Shown here piece by piece: positions 50,978-62,305 of a stretch of 64,000 bases of DNA; within the stretch, counting starts at the first letter, position 1; every line of letters begins with the position of its first letter. Both the position numbers and the translations under genes were made by a program. This DNA comes from Ptiloglossa arizonensis (taxonomy: Eukaryota; Arthropoda; Insecta; Hymenoptera; Colletidae). The notes under the pieces were generated by a model. That model worked only from the letters and a program-made list of their open reading frames with translations, was not told the origin of the DNA and made no database searches. The DNA is taken from positions 310,001 through 374,000 of the forward strand of contig NW_027478860.1 in the NCBI RefSeq assembly GCF_051014685.1. Reading direction: 5' to 3'.

Positions 50978-53632
50978 GCCCATTCTGGTTAAGCGTTTGG
51001 AGCAGCAGAATTGTGAACAATTTTTTGCCTTCTCTACCATTTCTGGGCTTCAAACTCCCATATCTCGCGAACGGATTGACCTAACCCAAAAATTCCTATT
51101 GCATCTGAAAGTAGAAACTCGCCCGATTACACTGGTATGTGTATTTTTTCCCTAGGCCATTCTGGTTAAGCGTTTGAAGCAGCAGAATTGCGAAAAATTT
51201 TTTGCCTTCTCAACCATTTCTTGGCTTCAAACTCCCATATCTCGCGAACGGATTGACCTAACCCAAAAATTCCTATTGCATCTGAAAGTAGAACCTCGCC
51301 CGATTACAACGGTATGTGTATTTTTTCCCTAGCCCATTCTGGTTATGGGTTTGGAGCAGCAGAATTGTGAACAATTTTTTGCCTTCTCTACCATTTCTTG
51401 GCTTCAAACTCCCATATCTCGCAAACGGATTGACCTAACCCAAAAATTCCTATTGCATCTGAAAGTAGAAACTCGCCCGATTACAACGGTATGTGTATTT
51501 TTTCCCTAGCCCATTCTGGTTAAGCGTTTGGAGCAGCAGAATCGCGAAAAATTTGTTGTCTTCTCAACCATTTCTTAGATTCAAAGTCCCATATCTCGCG
51601 AACGGATTGACCAAACCCAAAAATTCCTTCTGCGTCTGAAAGTAGAAACTCGCCCGATTACAAGGGTGTGCGTATTTTTTCCCTAGGCCATTCTGGTTAA
51701 GCGTTTGGAGCAGCAGAATTGCGAAAAATTTGTTGTCTTCTCAACCATTTCTTAGCTTCAAACTCCCATATCTCGCGAACGGATTGACCTAACCCAAAAA
51801 TTCCTATTGCATCTGAAAGTAGAAACTCGCCCGATTACGACGGTATGTGTATTTTTTCCCTAGGCCATTCTGTTTAAGCGTTTGGAGCAGCAGAATTGCG
51901 AAAAATTTTTTGCCTTCTCAACCATTTCTTGGCTTCGAACTCCCATATCTCGCGAACGGATTGACCTAACCCAAAAATTCCTATTGCATCTGAAAGTAGA
52001 AACTCGCCCGGTTACAACGGTACGTGTATTTTTCCCCTAGGCCATTCTGGTTAAGCGATTGGAGCAGCAGAAGTGCGAAAAATTTGTTGTCTTGTCAACC
52101 ATTTCTTAGCTTCAAAGTCCCATATCTCGCGAACGGATTGTCTTAACCCAAAAATTCCTGTTGCGTCTGAAAGTAGAAACTCGCCCAATTACAACGGTAT
52201 GTGAATTTTTTCCCTAGCCCATTCTGGTTAAGCGTTTGGAGCAGCAGAATTGCGAAAAATTTGTTGTCTTCTCAACCATTTCTTAGATTCAAAGTCCCAT
52301 ATCTCGCGAACGGATTGACCAAACCCAAAAATTCCTTCTGCGTCTGAAAGTAGAAACTCGTCCGATTACAAGGGTGTGCGTATTTTTTCCCTAGGCCATT
52401 CTGGTTAAGCGATTGGAGCAGCAGAATTGCGAAAAATTTGTTGTCTTCTCAACCATTTCTTGGCTTCAAACTCCCATATCTCGCGAACGGATTGACCTAA
52501 CCCAAAAATTCCTATTGCATCTGAAAGTAGAAACTCGCCCGATTACGACGGTATGAGTATTTTTTCCCTAGGCCATTCTGTTTAAGCGTTTGGAGCAGCA
52601 GAATTGCGAAAAATTTTTTGCCTTCTCAACCATTTCTTGGCTTCAAACTCCCATATCTCGCGAACGGATTGACCTAACCCAAAAATTCCTATTGCATCTG
52701 AAAGTAGAAACTCGCCCGGTTGCAACGGTATGTGTATTTTTCCCCTAGGCCATCCTGGTTAAGCGATTGGAGCAGCAGAAGTGCGAAAAATTTGTTGCCT
52801 TCTCAACCATTTCTTGGCTTCAAACTCCCATATCTCGCGAACGGATTGACCTAACCCAAAAATTCCTATTGCATCTGAAAGTAGAAACTCGCCCGGTTGC
52901 AACGGTATGTGTATTTTTCCCCTAGGCCATCCTGGTTAAGCGATTGGAGCAGCAGAAGTGCGAAAAATTTGTTGCCTTCTCAACCATTTCTTGGCTTCAA
53001 ACTCCCATATCTCGCGAACGGATTGACCTAACCCAAAAATTCCTATTGCATCTGAAAGTAGAAACTCGCCCGGTTGCAACGGTATGTGTATTTTTCCCCT
53101 AGGCCATCCTGGTTAAGCGATTGGAGCAGCAGAAGTGCGAAAAATTTGTTGTCTTGTCAACCATTTCTTAGCTTCAAAGTCCCATATCTCGCGAACGGAT
53201 TGACCAGACCCAAAAATTCCTATTGTAACTGAAAGTAGAAACTCGCCCGATTACATCGGTATGTGTATTTTTTCCCTAGGCCATTCTGGTTAAGCGTTTG
53301 AAGCAGCAGAATTGCGAAAAATTTTTTGCCTTCTCAACCATTTCTTGGCTTCAAACTCCCATATCTCGCGAACGGATTGACCTAACCCAAAAATTCCTAT
53401 TGCATCTGAAAGTAGAAACTCGCACGATTACAACGGTATGTGTATTTTTTCCCTAGACCATTCTGGTTAAGCGTTTGGAGCAGCAGAATTGCGAAAAATT
53501 TTTTGCCTCCTCAACCATTTCTTGGCTTCAAACTCCCATATCTCGCGAACGGATTGACCTAACCCAAAAATTCCTATTGCATCTGAAAGTAGACACTCGC
53601 CAGACTACAGCGGTATGTGTATTTTTTCCCTA
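50978..53632 (+). repeat. 15-monomer HOR, copy 1
   Basis: A 2,655-bp unit (15 x 177). Exact-offset markers are ggttatgggt (51,341 and 53,996), tacatcgg (53,252 and 55,907) and ctcgcacgatt (53,422 and 56,077). Two adjacent monomers, 52,749-52,925 and 52,926-53,102, look identical, a local one-monomer amplification inside the unit. Confidence 0.92.
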
Positions 53633-56287
53633 GGGCATTCTGGTTAAGCGTTTGAAGCAGCAGCATTGCGAAAAATTTTTTGCCTTCTCAACCATTTCTT
53701 GGCTTCAAACTCCCATATCTCGCGAACGGATTGACCTAACCCAAAAATTCCTATTGCATCTGAAAGTAGAAACTCGCCCGATTACACTGGTATGTGTATT
53801 TTTTCCCTAGGCCATTCTGGTTAAGCGTTTGAAGCAGCAGAATTGCGAAAAATTTTTTGCCTTCTCAACCATTTCTTGGCTTCAAACTCCCATATCTCGC
53901 GAACGGATTGACCTAACCCAAAAATTCCTATTGCATCTGAAAGTAGAACCTCGCCCGATTACAACGGTATGTGTATTTTTTCCCTAGCCCATTCTGGTTA
54001 TGGGTTTGGAGCAGCAGAATTGTGAACAATTTTTTGCCTTCTCTACCATTTCTTGGCTTCAAACTCCCATATCTCGCAAACGGATTGACCTAACCCAAAA
54101 ATTCCTATTGCATCTGAAAGTAGAAACTCGCCCGATTACAACGGTATGTGTATTTTTTCCCTAGCCCATTCTGGTTAAGCGTTTGGAGCAGCAGAATCGC
54201 GAAAAATTTGTTGTCTTCTCAACCATTTCTTAGATTCAAAGTCCCATATCTCGCGAACGGATTGACCAAACCCAAAAATTCCTTCTGCGTCTGAAAGTAG
54301 AAACTCGCCCGATTACAAGGGTGTGCGTATTTTTTCCCTAGGCCATTCTGGTTAAGCGTTTGGAGCAGCAGAATTGCGAAAAATTTGTTGTCTTCTCAAC
54401 CATTTCTTAGCTTCAAACTCCCATATCTCGCGAACGGATTGACCTAACCCAAAAATTCCTATTGCATCTGAAAGTAGAAACTCGCCCGATTACGACGGTA
54501 TGTGTATTTTTTCCCTAGGCCATTCTGTTTAAGCGTTTGGAGCAGCAGAATTGCGAAAAATTTTTTGCCTTCTCAACCATTTCTTGGCTTCGAACTCCCA
54601 TATCTCGCGAACGGATTGACCTAACCCAAAAATTCCTATTGCATCTGAAAGTAGAAACTCGCCCGGTTACAACGGTACGTGTATTTTTCCCCTAGGCCAT
54701 TCTGGTTAAGCGATTGGAGCAGCAGAAGTGCGAAAAATTTGTTGTCTTGTCAACCATTTCTTAGCTTCAAAGTCCCATATCTCGCGAACGGATTGTCTTA
54801 ACCCAAAAATTCCTGTTGCGTCTGAAAGTAGAAACTCGCCCAATTACAACGGTATGTGAATTTTTTCCCTAGCCCATTCTGGTTAAGCGTTTGGAGCAGC
54901 AGAATTGCGAAAAATTTGTTGTCTTCTCAACCATTTCTTAGATTCAAAGTCCCATATCTCGCGAACGGATTGACCAAACCCAAAAATTCCTTCTGCGTCT
55001 GAAAGTAGAAACTCGTCCGATTACAAGGGTGTGCGTATTTTTTCCCTAGGCCATTCTGGTTAAGCGATTGGAGCAGCAGAATTGCGAAAAATTTGTTGTC
55101 TTCTCAACCATTTCTTGGCTTCAAACTCCCATATCTCGCGAACGGATTGACCTAACCCAAAAATTCCTATTGCATCTGAAAGTAGAAACTCGCCCGATTA
55201 CGACGGTATGAGTATTTTTTCCCTAGGCCATTCTGTTTAAGCGTTTGGAGCAGCAGAATTGCGAAAAATTTTTTGCCTTCTCAACCATTTCTTGGCTTCA
55301 AACTCCCATATCTCGCGAACGGATTGACCTAACCCAAAAATTCCTATTGCATCTGAAAGTAGAAACTCGCCCGGTTGCAACGGTATGTGTATTTTTCCCC
55401 TAGGCCATCCTGGTTAAGCGATTGGAGCAGCAGAAGTGCGAAAAATTTGTTGCCTTCTCAACCATTTCTTGGCTTCAAACTCCCATATCTCGCGAACGGA
55501 TTGACCTAACCCAAAAATTCCTATTGCATCTGAAAGTAGAAACTCGCCCGGTTGCAACGGTATGTGTATTTTTCCCCTAGGCCATCCTGGTTAAGCGATT
55601 GGAGCAGCAGAAGTGCGAAAAATTTGTTGCCTTCTCAACCATTTCTTGGCTTCAAACTCCCATATCTCGCGAACGGATTGACCTAACCCAAAAATTCCTA
55701 TTGCATCTGAAAGTAGAAACTCGCCCGGTTGCAACGGTATGTGTATTTTTCCCCTAGGCCATCCTGGTTAAGCGATTGGAGCAGCAGAAGTGCGAAAAAT
55801 TTGTTGTCTTGTCAACCATTTCTTAGCTTCAAAGTCCCATATCTCGCGAACGGATTGACCAGACCCAAAAATTCCTATTGTAACTGAAAGTAGAAACTCG
55901 CCCGATTACATCGGTATGTGTATTTTTTCCCTAGGCCATTCTGGTTAAGCGTTTGAAGCAGCAGAATTGCGAAAAATTTTTTGCCTTCTCAACCATTTCT
56001 TGGCTTCAAACTCCCATATCTCGCGAACGGATTGACCTAACCCAAAAATTCCTATTGCATCTGAAAGTAGAAACTCGCACGATTACAACGGTATGTGTAT
56101 TTTTTCCCTAGACCATTCTGGTTAAGCGTTTGGAGCAGCAGAATTGCGAAAAATTTTTTGCCTCCTCAACCATTTCTTGGCTTCAAACTCCCATATCTCG
56201 CGAACGGATTGACCTAACCCAAAAATTCCTATTGCATCTGAAAGTAGACACTCGCCAGACTACAGCGGTATGTGTATTTTTTCCCTA
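53633..56287 (+). repeat. 15-monomer HOR, copy 2
   Basis: This repeats 50,978-53,632. I saw no differences beyond the first monomer, which is a junction hybrid. That monomer starts gggcattctggttaagcg like the monomer following copy 2, reads tttgaagcagcagcattgcg (a private change), and ends attacactgg like 51,125. This looks like the youngest duplication in the window together with the 20-monomer one. Confidence 0.92.
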
Positions 56288-59200
56288 GGGCATTCTGGTT
56301 AAGCGTTTGGATCAGCAGAAGTGCGAAAAATTTGTTGTCTTGTCAACCATTTCTTAGCTTCAAAGTCCCATATCTCGCGAACGGATTGTCCTAACCCAAA
56401 AATTCCTGTTGCGTCTGAAAGTAGAAACTCGCTCAATTACAACGGTATATGAATTTTTTCCCTAGCCCATTCTGGTTAAGCGTTTGGAGCAGCAGAATTG
56501 CGAAAAATTTGTTGTCTTCTCAACCATTTCTTAGATTCAAAGTCCCATATCTCGCGAACGGATTGACCAAACCCAAAAATTCCTTCTGCGTCTGAAAGTA
56601 GAAACTCGCCCAATTACAACGGTATGTGAATTTTTTCCCTAGCCCATTCTGGTTAAGCGTTTGGAGCAGCAGAATTGCGAAAAATTTGTTGTCTTCTCAA
56701 CCATTTCTTAGATTCAAAGTCCCATATCTCGCGAACGGATTGACCAAACCCAAAAATTCCTTCTGCGTCTGAAAGTAGAAACTCGCCCGATGACAAGGGT
56801 GTGCGTATTTTTTCCCTAGGCCATTCTGGTTAAGCGTTTGGAGCAGCAGAATTGCGAAAAATTTGTTGCCTTCTCAACCATTTCTTGGCTTCAAACTCCC
56901 ATATCTCGCGAACGGATTGACCTAACCCAAAAATTCCTATTGCATCTGAAAGTAGAAACTCGCCCGGTTGCAACGGTATGTGTATTTTTCCCCTAGGCCA
57001 TCCTGGTTAAGCGATTGGAGCAGCAGAATTGCGAAAAATTTGTTGTCTTCTCAACCATTTCTTAGCTTCAAACTCCCATATCTCGCGAACGGATTGACCT
57101 AACCCAAAAATTCCTATTGCATCTGAAAGTAGAACCTCGCCCGATTACAACGGTATGTGTATTTTTTCCCTAGCCCATTCTGGTTAAGCGTTTGGAGCAG
57201 CAGAATTGTGAACAATTTTTTGCCTTCTCTACCATTTCTTGGCTTCAAACTCCCATATCTCGCGAACGGATTGACCTAACCCAAAAATTCCTATTGCATC
57301 TGAAAGTAGAAACTCGCCCGATTACAACGGTATGTGTATTTTTTCCCTAGACCATTCTGGTTAAGCGTTTGGAGCAGCAGAATTGCGAAAAATTTTTTGC
57401 CTCCTCAACCATTTCTTGGCTTCAAACTCCCATATCTCGCGAACGGATTGACCTAACCCAAAAATTCCTATTGCATCTGAAAGTAGAAACTCGCCCGATT
57501 ACAACGGTATGTGTATTTTTTCCCTAGCCCATTCTGGTTAAGCGTTTGGAGCAGCAGAATCGCGAAAAATTTGTTGTCTTCTCAACCATTTCTTAGATTC
57601 AAAGTCCCATATCTCGCGAACGGATTGACCAAACCCAAAAATTCCTTCTGCGTCTGAAAGTAGAAACTCGCCCGATTACAAGGGTGTGCGTATTTTTTCC
57701 CTAGGCCATTCTGGTTAAGCGTTTGGAGCAGCAGAATTGCGAAAAATTTGTTGTCTTCTCAACCATTTCTTAGCTTCAAACTCCCATATCTCGCGAACGG
57801 ATTGACCTAACCCAAAAATTCCTATTGCATCTGAAAGTAGAAACTCGCCCGATTACGACGGTACGTGTATTTTTCCCCTAGGCCATTCTGGTTAAGCGAT
57901 TGGAGCAGCAGAAGTGCGAAAAATTTGTTGTCTTGTCAACCATTTCTTAGCTTCAAAGTCCCATATCTCGCGAACGGATTGACCAGACCCAAAAATTCCT
58001 ATTGTAACTGAAAGTAGAAACTCGCCCGATTACAACGGTATGTGTATTTTTTCCCTAGGCCATTCTGGTTAAGCGTTTGAAGCAGCAGAATTGCGAAAAA
58101 TTTTTTGCCTTCTCAACCATTTCTTGGCTTCAAACTCCCATATCTCGCGAACGGATTGACCTAACCCAAAAATTCCTATTGCATCTGAAAGTAGAAACTC
58201 GCCCGATTACAACGGTATGTGTATTTTTTCCCTAGACCATTCTGGTTAAGCGTTTGGAGCAGCAGAATTGCGAAAAATTTTTTGCCTCCTCAACCATTTC
58301 TTGGCTTCAAACTCCCATATCTCGCGAACGGATTGACCTAACCCAAAAATTCCTATTGCATCTGAAAGTAGACACTCGCCAGACTACAGCGGTATGTGTA
58401 TTTTTTCCCTAGGGCATTCTGGTTAAGCGTTTGGATCAGCAGAAGTGCGAAAAATTTGTTGTCTTGTCAACCATTTCTTAGCTTCAAAGTCCCATATCTC
58501 GCGAACGGATTGTCCTAACCCAAAAATTCCTGTTGCGTCTGAAAGTAGAAACTCGCCCTATTACAACGGTATATGAATTTTTTCCCTAGCCCATTCTGGT
58601 TAAGCGTTTGGAACAGCAGAATTGCGAAAAATTTGTTGCCTTCTCAACCATTTCTTGGCTTCGAACTCCCATATCTCGCGAACGGATTGACCTAACCCAA
58701 AAATTCCTATTGCATCTGAAAGTAGAAACTCGCCCGGTTACAACGGTACGTGTATTTTTCCCCTAGGCCATTCTGGTTAAGCGATTGGAGCAGCAGAAGT
58801 GCGAAAAATTTGTTGTCTTGTCAACCATTTCTTAGCTTCAAAGTCCCATATCTCGCGAACGGATTGTCTTAACCCAAAAATTCCTGTTGCGTCTGAAAGT
58901 AGAAACTCGCCCAATTACAACGGTATGTGAATTTTTTCCCTAGCCCATTCTGGTTAAGCGTTTGGAGCAGCAGAATTGCGAATAATTTGTTGTCTTCTCA
59001 ACCATTTCTTGGCTTCAAACTCCCATATCTCGCGAACGGATTGACCTAACCCAAAAATTCCTATTGCATCTGAAAGTAGAAACTCGCCCGGTTGCAACGG
59101 TATGTGTATTTTTCCCCTAGGCCATCCTGGTTAAGCGATTGGAGCAGCAGAAGTGCGAAAAATTTGTTGTCTTCTCAACCATTTCTTAGATTCAATGTCC

Positions 59201-62200
59201 CATATCTCGCGAACGGATTGACCAAACCCAAAAATTCCTTCTGCGTCTGAAAGTAGAAACTCGCCCGATTACAAGGGTGTGCGTATTTTTTCCCTAGGCC
59301 ATTCTGGTTAAGCGTTTGGAGCAGCAGAATTGCGAAAAATTTGTTGTCTTCTCAACCATTTCTTAGCTTCAAACTCCCATGTCTCGCGAACGGATTGACC
59401 TATCCCAAAAATTCCTATTGCATCTGAAAGTAGAAACTCGCCCGGTTGCAACGGTATGTGTATTTTTCCCCTAGGCCATCCTGGTTAAGCGATTGGAGCA
59501 GCAGAATTGCGAAAAATTTGTTGTCTTGTCAACCATTTCTTAGCTTCAATGTCCCATATCTCGCGAACGGATTGACCAGACCCAAAAATTCCTATTGTAA
59601 CTGAAAGTAGAAACTCGCCCGATTACAACGGTATGTGTATTTTTTCCCTAGGCCATTCTGGTTAAGCGTTTGAAGCAGCAGAATTGCGAAAAATTTTTTG
59701 CCTTCTCAACCATTTCTTGGCTTCAAACTCCCATATCTCGCGAACGGATTGACCTAACCCAAAAATTCCTATTGCATCTGAAAGTAGAAACTCGCCCGAT
59801 TACAACGGTATGTGTATTTTTTCCCTAGACCATTCTGGTTAAGCGTTTGGAGCAGCAGAATTGCGAAAAATTTTTTGCCTCCTCAACCATTTCTTGGCTT
59901 CAAACTCCCATATCTCGCGAACGGATTGACCTAACCCAAAAATTCCTATTGCATCTGAAAGTAGACACTCGCCAGACTGCAGTGGTATGTGTATTTTTTC
60001 CCTAGGGCATTCTGGTTAAGCGTTTGGATCAGCAGAATTGCGAAAAATTTGTTGCCTTCTCAACCATTTCTTGGCTTCAAACTCCCATATCTCGCGAACG
60101 GATTGACCTAACCCAAAAATTCCTATTGCATCTGAAAGTAGAAACTCGCCCGGTTGCAACGGTATGTGTATTTTTCCCCTAGGCCATCCTGGTTAAGCGA
60201 TTGGAGCAGCAGAAGTGCGGAAAATTTGTTGTCTTTTCAACCATTTCTTAGCTTCAAAGTCCCATATCTAGCGAACGGATTAACCAGACCCAAAAATTCC
60301 TATTGTAACTGAAAGTAGAAACTCGCCCGATTACAACGGTATGTGTATTTTTTCCCTAGGCCATTCTGGTTAAGCGTTTGAAGCAGCAGAATTGCGAAAA
60401 ATTTTTTGCCTTCTCAACCATTTCTTGGCTTCAAACTCCCATATCTCGCGAACGGATTGACCTAACCCAAAAATTCCTATTGCATCTGAAAGTAGAAACT
60501 CGCCCGATTACAACGGTATGTGTATTTTTTCCCCAGACCATTCTGGTTAAGCGTTTGGCGCAGCAGAATTGCGAAAAATTTTTTGCCTCCTCAACCATTT
60601 CTTGGCTTCAAACTCCCATATCTCGCGAACGGATTGACCAAACCCAAAAATTCCTTCTGCGTCTGAAAGTAGAAACTCGCCCAATTACAACGGTATGTGA
60701 ATTTTTTCACTAGCCCATTCTGGTTAAGCGTTTGGAGCAGCAGAATTGCGAAAAATTTGTTGTCTTCTCAACCATTTCTTAGATTCAAAGTCCCATATCT
60801 CGCGAACGGATTGACCAAACCCAAAAATTCCTTCTGCGTCTGAATGTAGAAACTCGCCCGATTAGAAGGGTGTGCGTATTTTTTCCCTAGGCCATTCTGG
60901 TTAAGCGTTTGGAGCAGCAGAATTGCGAAAAATTTGTTGCCTTCTCAACCATTTCTTGGCTTCAAACTCCCATATCTCGCGAACGGATTGACCTAACCCA
61001 AAAATTCCTATTGCATCTGAAAGTAGAAACTCGCCCGGTTACAACGGTATGTGTATTTTTCCCCTAGGCCATCCTGGTTAAGCGATTGGAGCAGCAGAAG
61101 TGCGAAAAATTTGTTGTCTTGTCAACCATTTCTTAGCTTCAAAGTCCCATATCCCGCGAACGGATTGACCAGACCCAAAAATTCCTATTGTAACTGAAAG
61201 TAGAAACTCGCCCGATTACAACGGTATGTGTATTTTTTCCCTAGGCCATTCTGCTTAAGCGTTTGAAGCAGCAGAATTGCGAAAAATTTTTTGCCTTCTC
61301 AACCATTTCTGGGCTTCAAACTCCCATATCTCGCGAACGGATTGACCTAACCCAAAAATTCCTATTGCATCTGAAAGTAGAACCTCGCCCGATTACAACG
61401 GTATGTGTATTTTTTCCCTAGCCCATTCTGGTTAAGCGTTTGGAGCAGCAGAATTGTGAACAATTTTTTGCCTTCTCTACCATTTCTTGGCTTCAAACTC
61501 CCATATCTCGCGAACGGATTGACCTAACCCAAAAATTCCTATTGCATCTGAAAGTAGAAACTCGCCCGATTACAACGGTATGTGTATTTTTTCCCTAGAC
61601 CATTCTGGTTAAGCGTTTGGAGCAGCAGAATTGCGAAAAATTTTTTGCCTCCTCAACCATTTCTTGGCTTCAAACTCCCATATCTCGCGAACGGATTGAC
61701 CTAACCCAAAAATTCCTATTGCATCTGAAAGTAGAAACTCGCCCGATTACAACGGTATGTGTATTTTTTCCCTAGCCCATTCTGGTTAAGCGTTTGGAGC
61801 AGCAGAATCGCGAAAAATTTGTTGTCTTCTCAACCATTTCTTAGATTCAAAGTCCCATATCTCGCGAACGGATTGACCAAACCCAAAAATTCCTTCTGCG
61901 TCTGAAAGTAGAAACTCGCCCGATTACAATGGTGTGCGTATTTTTTCCCTAGGCCATTCTGGTTAAGCGTTTGGAGCAGCAGAATTGCGAAAAATTTGTT
62001 GTCTTCTCAACCATTTCTTAGCTTCAAACTCCCATATCTCGCGAACGGATTGACCTAACCCAAAAATTCCTATTGCATCTGAAAGTAGAAACTCGCCCGA
62101 TTACGACGGTATGTGTATTTTTTCCCTAGGCCATTCTGTTTAAGCGTTTGGAGCAGCAGAATCGCGAAAAATTTGTTGTCTTCTCAACCATTTCTTAGAT

Positions 62201-62305
62201 TCAAAGTCCCATATCTCGCGAACGGATTGACCAAACCCAAAAATTCCTTCTGCGTCTGAAAGTAGAAACTCGCCCGATTACAATGGTGTGCGTATTTTTT
62301 CCCTA
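56288..62305 (+). repeat. Rearranged monomer cassettes at 12- and 9-monomer offsets
   Basis: Thirty-four monomers. The gccagac monomer recurs at 56,254, 58,378 and 59,971, offsets of 12 and 9 monomers. Around these are fragments of cassettes known from elsewhere: the tttgaagc, gtgaacaa, gaccattctgg series near 57,140-57,540 and 61,250-61,790, and the cttcgaactc series near 58,660. Hybrid monomers are frequent, for example near 57,850 (cgattacgacgg then tacgtgta), 59,440 (ctatccc then cggttgcaacgg) and 60,538-60,714. No full-length local HOR pair is evident. Confidence 0.8.
60538..60714 (+). repeat. Hybrid monomer
   Basis: The left part is tttggcgcag / gcctcctc / ttggcttcaaactc type and the right part is gaccaaac / cttctgcgtctg with caattacaacgg and tatgtgaat. 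The switch is between aaactccc and gacc, in the conserved segment. The terminal TAG is shifted to a tttcactag context. Confidence 0.75.
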
